Of a stretch of 18,551 bases of DNA, positions 1-6,278 are shown in pieces. The DNA is taken from contig CAKQON010000029.1 in NCBI GenBank assembly GCA_934255515.1, positions 1 through 18,551 on the forward strand, written 5' to 3'. Each line of letters starts with the position of its first letter. Within the stretch, counting starts at the first letter, position 1. A program made the position numbers and the translations under genes. The stretch comes from an uncultured Sutterella sp. (lineage in GTDB: Bacteria; Pseudomonadota; Gammaproteobacteria; Burkholderiales; Burkholderiaceae_F). A model generated the notes under the pieces. The model worked only from the letters and a program-made list of their open reading frames with translations. It did no database searches and was not told the DNA's origin.

Positions 1-1
1 G

Positions 2-88
2 GCCGGATTTATGGCCGAAGAGCTTGCCGGAACGTCGAAGGAGAATCGGATTTTCAAGCTTGGCGAATGCAACCTCGTTTGGAAGTGA
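2..88 (+). CDS. C-terminal end of an unidentified protein (partial)
   Basis: The frame is open from the left edge and ends at a TGA at 86-88. It gives 28 residues, ending in ...KLGECNLVWK. The composition (mixed acidic, basic and hydrophobic residues, with GC-rich third positions) looks like a real coding end, but there is too little to name a family. No convincing terminator follows; only a 4-bp GTTG/CAAC stem is visible. The gene is convergent with the UmuD-like gene that ends at 172. The frame could be chance, so confidence is low. Confidence 0.35.
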   Translation, partial: AGFMAEELAGTSKENRIFKLGECNLVWK

Positions 89-171
89 GTTGTTTACAAC
101 AGATATTCCGGATTCGGGCGTTTGCTGCGGGAAGAGGCTCTGACTTTCCGGCAGGCAGACGCCCGAAGGCA

Positions 172-777
172 TTATTTCGCGGGCTTCACGATGTACTGAA
201 GAAGCCCGAGGATGCGCTCGTCCTCGGCAAGCGAGGAAGGCGACCGTCTCGCAATGGCGTCTCCCGCTTTGGTCTCAAGCAGCATGAGGTGCTCTTCGAG
301 AAGATCAAGGCTTTCGACCTGATCGGGATGTGCGTTCACGACAAGAAGGTCGCCCGCATCGATGCCGGCTTCCTGAAGCGCCTCGTCGGGTGCAAAGAGA
401 AAGAGCGTGTGGCCGGCATTCTTTTCAATGAGGTCGCTCAACCGCAGCGTTCCGGATTTCGCGCGGTCCGCAAAGGCGGGAGCGGGCGGGCCGGAACGCA
501 CGGGGAAGGACTGGAGCGCCAGGCCGCCGAGTTCTATTCCCGCCCCTCGAGCGGCATCAATGAAGCTTTCGCGCCGGTCGCTCAGTTTTCTCAGTTCGAG
601 CTCGGCACGGAGCCACTTCGGACCGCCGGCAGTCCTGAAGGCCTCAGCCTGGGCGGGCGTCACGCAGACCTGAATCGTTTTCGAGAGCCCTTCGCCCCAG
701 CCGGGCTTTCTTCCTGCTCCCATGCGGTAGCCGCCTATCCCGGGACGAGCTTTTGGGTTCGTTTTAATCGCAGGCAT
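172..777 (-). CDS. RHH-like / UmuD-like (S24 family) protein, probably non-proteolytic
   Basis: 201 aa. Residues ~15-65 (GAGRKPG..., then a short strand and helix) resemble the N-terminal DNA-binding part of ribbon-helix-helix regulators. Residues ~90-160 resemble the UmuD/LexA peptidase fold: FPVRSGPPAPAF recalls the region around the UmuD cleavage site (CG replaced by SG), and LFAPDEALQEAGIDAGDLLV aligns without gaps to the UmuD segment [20 protein letters not shown]. In that alignment the nucleophilic Ser of GDSM becomes Ala. Whether the catalytic Lys survives is unclear, because a Lys lies nearby but the alignment there is loose. The start ATG at 777 has a GGAG 11 bases upstream. There is no umuC or other polymerase gene beside it in the window. 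It may be an autoregulating repressor-like protein that has lost self-cleavage. Family assignment is moderate; loss of catalysis is inferred. Confidence 0.6.
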   Translation of the reverse strand: MPAIKTNPKARPGIGGYRMGAGRKPGWGEGLSKTIQVCVTPAQAEAFRTAGGPKWLRAELELRKLSDRRESFIDAARGAGIELGGLALQSFPVRSGPPAPAFADRAKSGTLRLSDLIEKNAGHTLFLFAPDEALQEAGIDAGDLLVVNAHPDQVESLDLLEEHLMLLETKAGDAIARRSPSSLAEDERILGLLQYIVKPAK

Positions 778-783
778 GACTGA

Positions 784-1047
784 GGAATCTCCACAGGGAG
801 GTTTTGCTTCTGGGTTTAGGGAAGGTGAATTAATTCACTCTCCCTAAATTAAAGTTTAGCAAGGATCTGCCTTTACGAATTGTTTAAAAAGCCAAATAGA
901 ATAAATAGTATAGTTTTTTCTGGTCTTTGAATAAACATTATTTAATCAGACGGATTGTTATGTTGAATAATCAGTCTGAACGACCTGATAATCATTCCCG
1001 ATTAATAGGATATTTGAAAATGTTATTCAAAAATAAAAGGTTGATTA
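784..1047. other. AT-rich intergenic region
   Basis: The stretch from about 830 to 1047 is far richer in A and T than the surrounding code, with runs such as TTTAAAAAG and TAGTATAGTTTTTT. It separates the UmuD-like gene from the end of the GsiB-like gene. It holds the palindrome at 815-848 and several loose AATCAG repeats (about 943-1000), but no gene I can support. A 39-codon frame from 960 has no good ribosome binding site and runs into the binding-protein gene. Confidence 0.6.
815..848. promoter_or_regulatory. 34-bp near-perfect palindrome, candidate operator
   Basis: The two 17-base halves are complementary except for two adjacent positions. The core is GTGAATTAATTCAC (825-838), flanked by TTTAGGGA on the left and TCCCTAAA on the right. 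It lies 38 bp upstream of the UmuD-like start codon at 777. Neither strand has a T-run next to it, so it does not look like a terminator. A dimeric repressor site, possibly for autoregulation of that gene, is the simplest reading. A nearly identical core occurs at 16461-16474. Confidence 0.5.
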
Positions 1048-2661
1048 TTACGATTCATGCCATTGCGCACGGATAAAATCCAGACCGCCGTCAGAAGTAG
1101 CCGTGAAGCCCGAGAGTTCCTCGCGCCACGCTGAAGTCGTATCCTCCAGAATCAGCCAGACGTAGGGCGCATCCCGGCGGATCCGTTCCTGGATGTCGGC
1201 ATAGATCTTTCTCGATTCGACTTCATCGCTCACGGAGAGCGCCTCGTCGATCAGTTTGTCGACTTGAGGATTCCTGTAGTAGGCGGTGTTGAAGAGCACC
1301 GGCGGCATGCTCGGGCCGTAGTAGAGGGGCCGGAGCGACCAGTCGGCGTCGGAAGAGGCGGCCCAGCCCGTGTAGTAGAGCTCGAGCGTGGAATCTTCCG
1401 GGCGCTTCACGTTGTGAATGCGCGCGACGCGCTCGCCCGCCTCGAGAACGGTGATTCTGGCGCGCACGCCGACGAGTGCGAGCTGCTGCTGAATGACCTG
1501 CACGGCCTTGACGGAGGCCGAGTCGTTGTAGGCGCACCAGAGGTTCACGTCGAACCCGTCGGGGTAGCCTGCTTCCTTCAGAAGCGCTTTGGCCTTCTCC
1601 GGATCATAGGGCCAGGAGCCGATCAGAAGCGCATTGGGAATGGACGGGGGCATCACGCCGCCCGCAGGACGAGCATACCCGTGGTAGGCAACCTTCACGA
1701 TCGCATCGCGGCTGACGGCATAGTTGAGGGCCTCGCGCACGCGCAGGTCGCTCAGGGGCTTCTTCATCGTGTTCATCGCGATGAAGCGCATGACGGTCGA
1801 GGGCTTCCTCGAAATGAAGAGGTTCTTCTGACGGTTGATTTCGTCCGCCGACTCGTAGGGCATGGGGAAGATGAAGTCGGCTTCGCCCGTTCTCAGCATG
1901 GCCGCGCGCGTGTGGTTTTCGGGGACTGGTACGAAGCGGATCCCGGAAAGCTTCGGCCACCCGGCATCCCAGTAGTCCTTTCGCCGCTCAACCTCGAGGA
2001 GTTCCGCCGGGTTGTAGCTTTTGAGCTGATAGGGACCCGTGCCGCAGGGCTTAAGCGCGAGATTCCAGCCGGGGTTCATGAGGGCCGAAGGGCAGACCAT
2101 CGAGAGGATGCCGCCCGCCATGCGGCGCTTCATGGGCGCTAGGGGCTTTTTGAGGTGAATCGTGAGTTCGTAGAGGTCCGTCGCATCCGCGCGTACGATT
2201 TCTCCGAACATGGCCGAGCGGCCTAGGCGCGTGGGGTCGTGAATGAGGTGGTCGATGTTGGCTTTCGCCGCATGCGCGTCGAAGATTTCGCCGTTGGAAA
2301 ACCTCACGCCCTTGCGGAGCTTAATGACCCAGGTGAGGCCGTCCTGGCTCGGGGTCGCATCGAGCGCGAGCGCGGGCTCCACTTCCATTTTGTCGTTGAG
2401 CCGGAAGAAGCCCTCATAGAAGGCCTTCATGACCTGACGCGAAAGCTTGTCCGTCGCGTTGTAGGGGTCAAGCGTCGTGAAGCCCGCACCGACTGCCGCC
2501 GTGACGACTTTTGAGGAAACGCCGGGCGGAAGCGCGGCAGCGTCCTCTTTTTGAAAGTCGAAGAGCTTCAGCGCGTGAGCGGAAAGCGACGTCAGAAGAA
2601 GCGCATTCAAAAAAAGCGCTTTCGCGAGGAGCGCCTTCCTTCTTGGGACAGGGAAAAGCAT
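1048..2661 (-). CDS. gsiB: GsiB-like ABC transporter periplasmic binding protein (SBP family 5)
   Basis: About 537 aa with the start I prefer (ATG at 2661), which opens directly on a signal peptide: basic MLFPVPRRK, a hydrophobic run, then an AHA-type cleavage site near residue 30. There is no lipobox cysteine, so a soluble periplasmic protein is expected. An in-frame ATG at 2778 would bury the signal peptide behind 39 extra residues, so I reject it. The mature protein follows E. coli GsiB closely from memory: FTTLDPYNATDKLS, a TRAAMLRTGEADFIFP segment, REALNYAVSR, VMPPSIP, WPYDPEKAKALLKEAGYPDGF and a FNTAYYRNPQVD end. Such proteins deliver glutathione or peptides to a membrane permease. No permease or ATPase gene is adjacent, so it is an orphan here. 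Substrate is inferred; dipeptide or oligopeptide binding is the alternative. Confidence 0.85.
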   Translation of the reverse strand: MLFPVPRRKALLAKALFLNALLLTSLSAHALKLFDFQKEDAAALPPGVSSKVVTAAVGAGFTTLDPYNATDKLSRQVMKAFYEGFFRLNDKMEVEPALALDATPSQDGLTWVIKLRKGVRFSNGEIFDAHAAKANIDHLIHDPTRLGRSAMFGEIVRADATDLYELTIHLKKPLAPMKRRMAGGILSMVCPSALMNPGWNLALKPCGTGPYQLKSYNPAELLEVERRKDYWDAGWPKLSGIRFVPVPENHTRAAMLRTGEADFIFPMPYESADEINRQKNLFISRKPSTVMRFIAMNTMKKPLSDLRVREALNYAVSRDAIVKVAYHGYARPAGGVMPPSIPNALLIGSWPYDPEKAKALLKEAGYPDGFDVNLWCAYNDSASVKAVQVIQQQLALVGVRARITVLEAGERVARIHNVKRPEDSTLELYYTGWAASSDADWSLRPLYYGPSMPPVLFNTAYYRNPQVDKLIDEALSVSDEVESRKIYADIQERIRRDAPYVWLILEDTTSAWREELSGFTATSDGGLDFIRAQWHES

Positions 2662-2841
2662 GGGGCAGTGTCGGGTCGGGAATGGAGTCCGGGTATTTGC
2701 AGCAATTCTACCGACTGCGCACAGGGCGGTTCTCTGACTTTGCACAAATAACGATTCTTTGGCATCATTCTCGGGCATTCAGCCTGACGATCTGCAGCGC
2801 CAGGACTCCGGTCAAACATCTGCACATTCACAATTCGAGCC

Positions 2842-2941
2842 CCTGAGGGCGTTCGCCCTCAGGAGAATCCGGCTTTGCTGCCGGGATTCATCGGGGGACG
2901 TGCGTCTCCCTCATGGCCGGCTCCTTCTTTAGAAAGGAACC
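2842..2941 (+). promoter_or_regulatory. Structured leader of the AAA+/vWA/TraD operon
   Basis: Four hairpins follow one another before the first gene. Stem 1 is CCTGAGGGC/GCCCTCAGG with a GTTC loop (2842-2863). Stem 2 is GAATCCGGC/GCCGGGATTC with one bulged base (2865-2889). Stem 3 is GGGGGAC/GTCTCCC with one wobble (2893-2910). Stem 4 is GGCTCCTT paired imperfectly with AAAGGAACC (2919-2941). The last stem contains the AAAGGA ribosome binding site (2933-2938) that serves the ATG at 2948. None is followed by a T-run, so these look like translational control or mRNA-stabilising structures, not terminators. Folding was judged by eye. Confidence 0.4.
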
Positions 2942-2947
2942 TTCATC

Positions 2948-4000
2948 ATGATGAATCCCGTTCACGAATCCCGATTCCTCCCCGCCGGCCAATTCGGCAG
3001 CCATCTGGCGCATCTTCCTGCCGGGAGGGGCTATCTGAGAAATACGCTCTCAAGGGATGCGGAAAGCCGCATCCCGCGGGAAAACCCCGCTTATCACTTT
3101 CCTGCACCGCTCTACCTCGATTTCATCACCTGGTGGAATATGGGGGAAGCCGAGCCGCTCCTCATTACCGGACCTGCGGGTTCGGGAAAGACGAGCGCAG
3201 TGCTTGAGTTCGCTGCGCGCCTTTCGGTCCCGGTCGTTTCCTATACCGCCCGGCCCCGGATGGACCGCAGGGAGCTCGTCGGCCGCTGGGTGCTTGCACC
3301 CGAAGGCGGCATGCGCTGGATCGACGGTCCGGCAGCGCTTGCCTGGAAGCACGGGTGGCTTCTTCTCGTCAATGAGTTTTCAGCGGCTCCCGCTGAAACC
3401 TGGGTTTCCGCCAATGACCTTCTCGAGGGACTCCCCCTTGAGAACGATCAGACGGGGGAAAGGATCGAACGCCACCCCGATGCGCGCATCGTCTTTACGG
3501 ACAATACGCGCGGGCATTCGAGCGAAGCCGAAGCCGGGTACTTCGGACGCGAAATGCAGGACCGGTCGGTCATCGACCGGCTCTGGCACATTCGCTTCGA
3601 AGGGCTCGCTGAAGACGAGGAGGCGGAAGTCCTCATGAAGGAATTTCCGCCCGAGCTCGTTCACGAGGCAGGGGCGGAGTCCGCGATGGAAGTCGCCCGC
3701 ATCCTCGCCCGAGCGGGCGCGGAAACGCGGGCCTCATCCGGCGCGGACGCCCTGGGACTCCGGTCGAAAACGATTGCGCTTTCGCACCGGGTTCTGAGGC
3801 GCACGGGTACTCTGATGCTCTCCTACATAGCAGGGAGAGTGCCGGAGCTCCATGACCCCGTCGAATGGTCTCTGGACTGTGCGGCGGGTCATGCGCTCGA
3901 CCGGCCCGTGAGAAACGCGCTCATTACGTACATGAAAACCGTTCTCGGCACCCGACTCGCCGAGCTTCGGAACCTCCGCAGGGAGGCGAATCATGCGTAA
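2948..4000 (+). CDS. MoxR/CobS-type AAA+ ATPase
   Basis: 350 aa. Walker A is GPAGSGKT at 75-82. The Walker B position reads WLLLVNEFSAA, with N142-E143 where DE is usual. A sensor-1-like TDNT lies at 184-187, followed by the GYFGREMQDRSVIDR segment (198-211). Its closing Asp-Arg matches the CobS/NorQ/MoxR subgroup, where it supplies the arginine finger. MoxR-type ATPases act as chaperones that remodel or load partner proteins carrying vWA domains. The next gene is exactly such a partner and overlaps this one by 8 bp. CobS-CobT-like pairs of this kind are also carried by SXT-type elements and large conjugative plasmids. The start at 2948 (or 2951, two ATGs in tandem) has AAAGGA upstream. The client is inferred; cobaltochelatase itself is unlikely because no cobN or cobalamin genes are present. 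Confidence 0.85.
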   Translation: MMNPVHESRFLPAGQFGSHLAHLPAGRGYLRNTLSRDAESRIPRENPAYHFPAPLYLDFITWWNMGEAEPLLITGPAGSGKTSAVLEFAARLSVPVVSYTARPRMDRRELVGRWVLAPEGGMRWIDGPAALAWKHGWLLLVNEFSAAPAETWVSANDLLEGLPLENDQTGERIERHPDARIVFTDNTRGHSSEAEAGYFGREMQDRSVIDRLWHIRFEGLAEDEEAEVLMKEFPPELVHEAGAESAMEVARILARAGAETRASSGADALGLRSKTIALSHRVLRRTGTLMLSYIAGRVPELHDPVEWSLDCAAGHALDRPVRNALITYMKTVLGTRLAELRNLRREANHA

Positions 4001-6065
4001 TGATGCCGGAACCCTTCCGCTGCTCGAAGCCCTTGGGGAACCCTCCACGCCTGAAGAGGAAAAGCTCTATGCCGGCATCGGCGAGCTTCTCGCGATTCGG
4101 GCGGGGCTCCATACGGGGCTTGAGCGGAGAAAAGCCAATGAAATCGACCGGCGCATCAGAGCGCTCGCGAACGATTACCGGAGGCTGAGGGACCGCAACC
4201 GCCTCTGGGGAGCGGCTGAGCCGCTTCTCAACCACCGTGCGGAAGCAATGGGTCTCACGCCTGAAGAAGCGCGAAAGTCTTCGCGCCTTGAAGCGCTTCT
4301 CGCGCTCCCGGCGCTCTGCCGCCGGGACGGGATCAGGATCCGGTTTTCAGGCACTCCGCGCACGGACGGCAAAACGATCTGGCTCGGAAGCGTTGATCTC
4401 TCGCACCCGGCTGCACCCGTGTACGTTTTCGGACACGGCATCCATGAACGCACGCATGTGCTTCATACGAACTTCCGGGCGGCTGAAGGACTCTCTCCGC
4501 GGGCATTCGCCCTCACGAACCTCTTTGAGGATGTGCGGATTGATGCCGTCGGGGAGTCCGAATGCCGTGGATACCGGTTCTGGCGGGAAGCGCTCCTCGC
4601 GCTCCTCTGCAGAACGGGCGAGTCGGTCTTCCTTTCAGACGATCCGATGCGGCCTGCTGCCGACGTCTTCCTCGCGTGGCTTCATGCCGAGCTTCTCCAT
4701 GAGACGCTTCAAATGAGGCTTCCCGAGGGGATTCTCGAAGCCGTGAGGCATGAGGCAGGACGCCGCTTCGGAGAGGCGTTCCTCAGGGATGCCCTCGGGC
4801 TTGCCCTGAGGCGCTTTCCTCTGGAGAGCACCTTCGAGGCTGCCGCTCTTGCGATCGAGTTCGAGGAATTTCTCTCGGACGCGGCGCTTCTCGAAGAGCG
4901 CATCGAAAGAGAGGCGGAGCGAGAACGGAAAAAGAGAGCTTCGGCCAATCGGAGCCGGCAGAGAGAGAAGTCTCAGAACTTTCAGAACGGGGAGGGCATA
5001 GCGCTCTCCCTTTTTGATGACGGGTCCCTGACTTCTCAGACCACTTCCCTCCAGTCTTCATCCTCGGGGGGAGTCTTTCCGGCAGTTCTTCGTCTCGCCG
5101 ACGAGAGAAACTGGCGCGGAAGCAGTCCGGCCCTTGAATCCGGGAACGCCATGGCGCGTCTTCAGAAGGTGATCAGCCTTCCGGAGAGCGCCATGCCTGA
5201 TATTGAGGCGATTGAGGCATCGTTCGTTGAAACCCTTCGCCGGCACGACAATGTGCCTGAAGGGAGCGGCAATGCGTCGGGCGGGCTTCTACCGAGGCTC
5301 TCAAAGCTCTCGGAAATCCGGGCCGCCCGGAAGGCGTTCGATGCTGCATGGGACGAAACCTCGTCCTTCGCGATGCGTCTGGCGGATCTCTTCAAGCGGC
5401 GGATTCCTGCCGATGAGGGCGGAGCCCGGACGGGGTTCGAAATCGACGACCGGGAGCTCGACCGCGCGGCGGGCGGCGACGACCGCATCTTCGTGCGGGA
5501 GGGGAAAAGAAAGGCGAGAAAAATCGCCTGCGAAATTCTCCTCGACCTCTCGGGGTCTCTCGGAGAGCGGGGCGGCGCAGTGCTTCGCACTGCTGCCGCG
5601 AGGCTCGAGGGCGCAATGAAGCGCCTGCCCGGGACTGCGGCTCGAACGGCCGTTTTCCCGAACGAGCGCGGCACGGGCCCGTTTCTCGCTTCCGACTGGA
5701 AGTCGTCTTCCGTCGAAACGCGTGAAATCCTCCGGGCCCTCCCTTCAAAGGGACCCACTCCGTTGGGTCAGAGCCTTCTCTGGGCGCTTCAGACGCTCGC
5801 ATCCCGCCCTGAACCCGCGAAGCTTCTTTTTCTCCTCACCGACGGCGTCTTTGATGCCGGCGAATACCGGGGAGAAGTCGAGGCGCTCGCGATGGCGGGA
5901 ATCGAGCTCGCGACGCTCGTGCTCTGCGATCCGGATCTGCCGGAAGCCGAAATCGGTCCGCGGAACACGATTGGAAGCGAAACGAGGTTCGTCCAATCGA
6001 TCGAGGAAATCCCGGAGGCGATTCACGCGCTCCTCGTGGGACTCAAAACCCGGGATGCCTTCTGA
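3993..6065 (+). CDS. CobT-like protein with HExxH motif and C-terminal vWA (MIDAS) domain
   Basis: 690 aa. The start ATG overlaps the upstream gene by 8 bp and has GGGAGG at 3981-3986. Residues ~100-200 carry TDGKTIWLG, then GHGIHERTHVLHTNF with H151-E152-R153-T154-H155 (an HExxH zinc motif), then NLFEDVRID with E179 24 residues after the second His, a possible third ligand. A low-complexity charged and serine-rich linker spans ~300-370. The C-terminal vWA domain has a complete MIDAS: D518-L-S-G-S522, T589 (GPTPLG) and T616-D617-G618. This is the layout of CobT-like vWA partners of MoxR ATPases. The likely role is a metal-dependent adaptor remodelled by the upstream ATPase, possibly with peptidase activity. 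Whether it cuts protein is not shown. Confidence 0.8.
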   Translation: MRNDAGTLPLLEALGEPSTPEEEKLYAGIGELLAIRAGLHTGLERRKANEIDRRIRALANDYRRLRDRNRLWGAAEPLLNHRAEAMGLTPEEARKSSRLEALLALPALCRRDGIRIRFSGTPRTDGKTIWLGSVDLSHPAAPVYVFGHGIHERTHVLHTNFRAAEGLSPRAFALTNLFEDVRIDAVGESECRGYRFWREALLALLCRTGESVFLSDDPMRPAADVFLAWLHAELLHETLQMRLPEGILEAVRHEAGRRFGEAFLRDALGLALRRFPLESTFEAAALAIEFEEFLSDAALLEERIEREAERERKKRASANRSRQREKSQNFQNGEGIALSLFDDGSLTSQTTSLQSSSSGGVFPAVLRLADERNWRGSSPALESGNAMARLQKVISLPESAMPDIEAIEASFVETLRRHDNVPEGSGNASGGLLPRLSKLSEIRAARKAFDAAWDETSSFAMRLADLFKRRIPADEGGARTGFEIDDRELDRAAGGDDRIFVREGKRKARKIACEILLDLSGSLGERGGAVLRTAAARLEGAMKRLPGTAARTAVFPNERGTGPFLASDWKSSSVETREILRALPSKGPTPLGQSLLWALQTLASRPEPAKLLFLLTDGVFDAGEYRGEVEALAMAGIELATLVLCDPDLPEAEIGPRNTIGSETRFVQSIEEIPEAIHALLVGLKTRDAF

Positions 6066-6132
6066 GCGGAGATTCTCCCGAAGACGTATTTCTCTTACAA
6101 CATCTCTTGCGAACGGGGTCTGCTTCCTTTCT

Positions 6133-6203
6133 CCTTCAGGGTTTCCCATTGATGAATTCAATGGGCCGCCCTGAAGGGAGAGGCAGCAGCCCCTTCGTTT
6201 TTT
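6133..6203 (+). terminator. Internal attenuator-like hairpin pair inside the operon
   Basis: Between the vWA gene and the next gene lies the only long gap (213 bp) in the block. CCTTCAGGG (6133-6141) pairs with CCCTGAAGG (6169-6177), enclosing a second stem CCCATTG/CAATGGG (6145-6151/6159-6165). The 3' arm can pair instead downstream: GAAGGG (6173-6178) with CCCTTC (6191-6196), with a small inner stem GGC/GCC, followed at once by G and six T (6198-6203), as in an intrinsic terminator. The two folds exclude each other. The second alone would cut transcription before the relaxase-like, TraD-like and DUF4400-like genes. No leader peptide or ligand-binding motif was recognised. Confidence 0.5.
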
Positions 6204-6278
6204 GTGCGGACCGCAAAGCATGCGGCATCGCTGTAGAACACATCGACCGACCGGAACTTCGGGGAGGGAAAGCGCCCA

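Noticed and set aside
67..783. A 238-codon open frame on the plus strand opposite the UmuD-like gene.
   Set aside because: The opposite strand carries the recognisable UmuD-type motifs, and the composition of this frame is typical of an antisense shadow.
825..838. The palindrome core could be an ArgR box.
   Set aside because: ArgR boxes have TGAAT and ATTCA separated by four bases; here the spacer is two, and no arginine gene is near.
960..1076. A 38-residue frame in the AT-rich gap.
   Set aside because: It has only a poor ribosome binding site, overlaps the 3' end of the binding-protein gene, and resembles nothing known.
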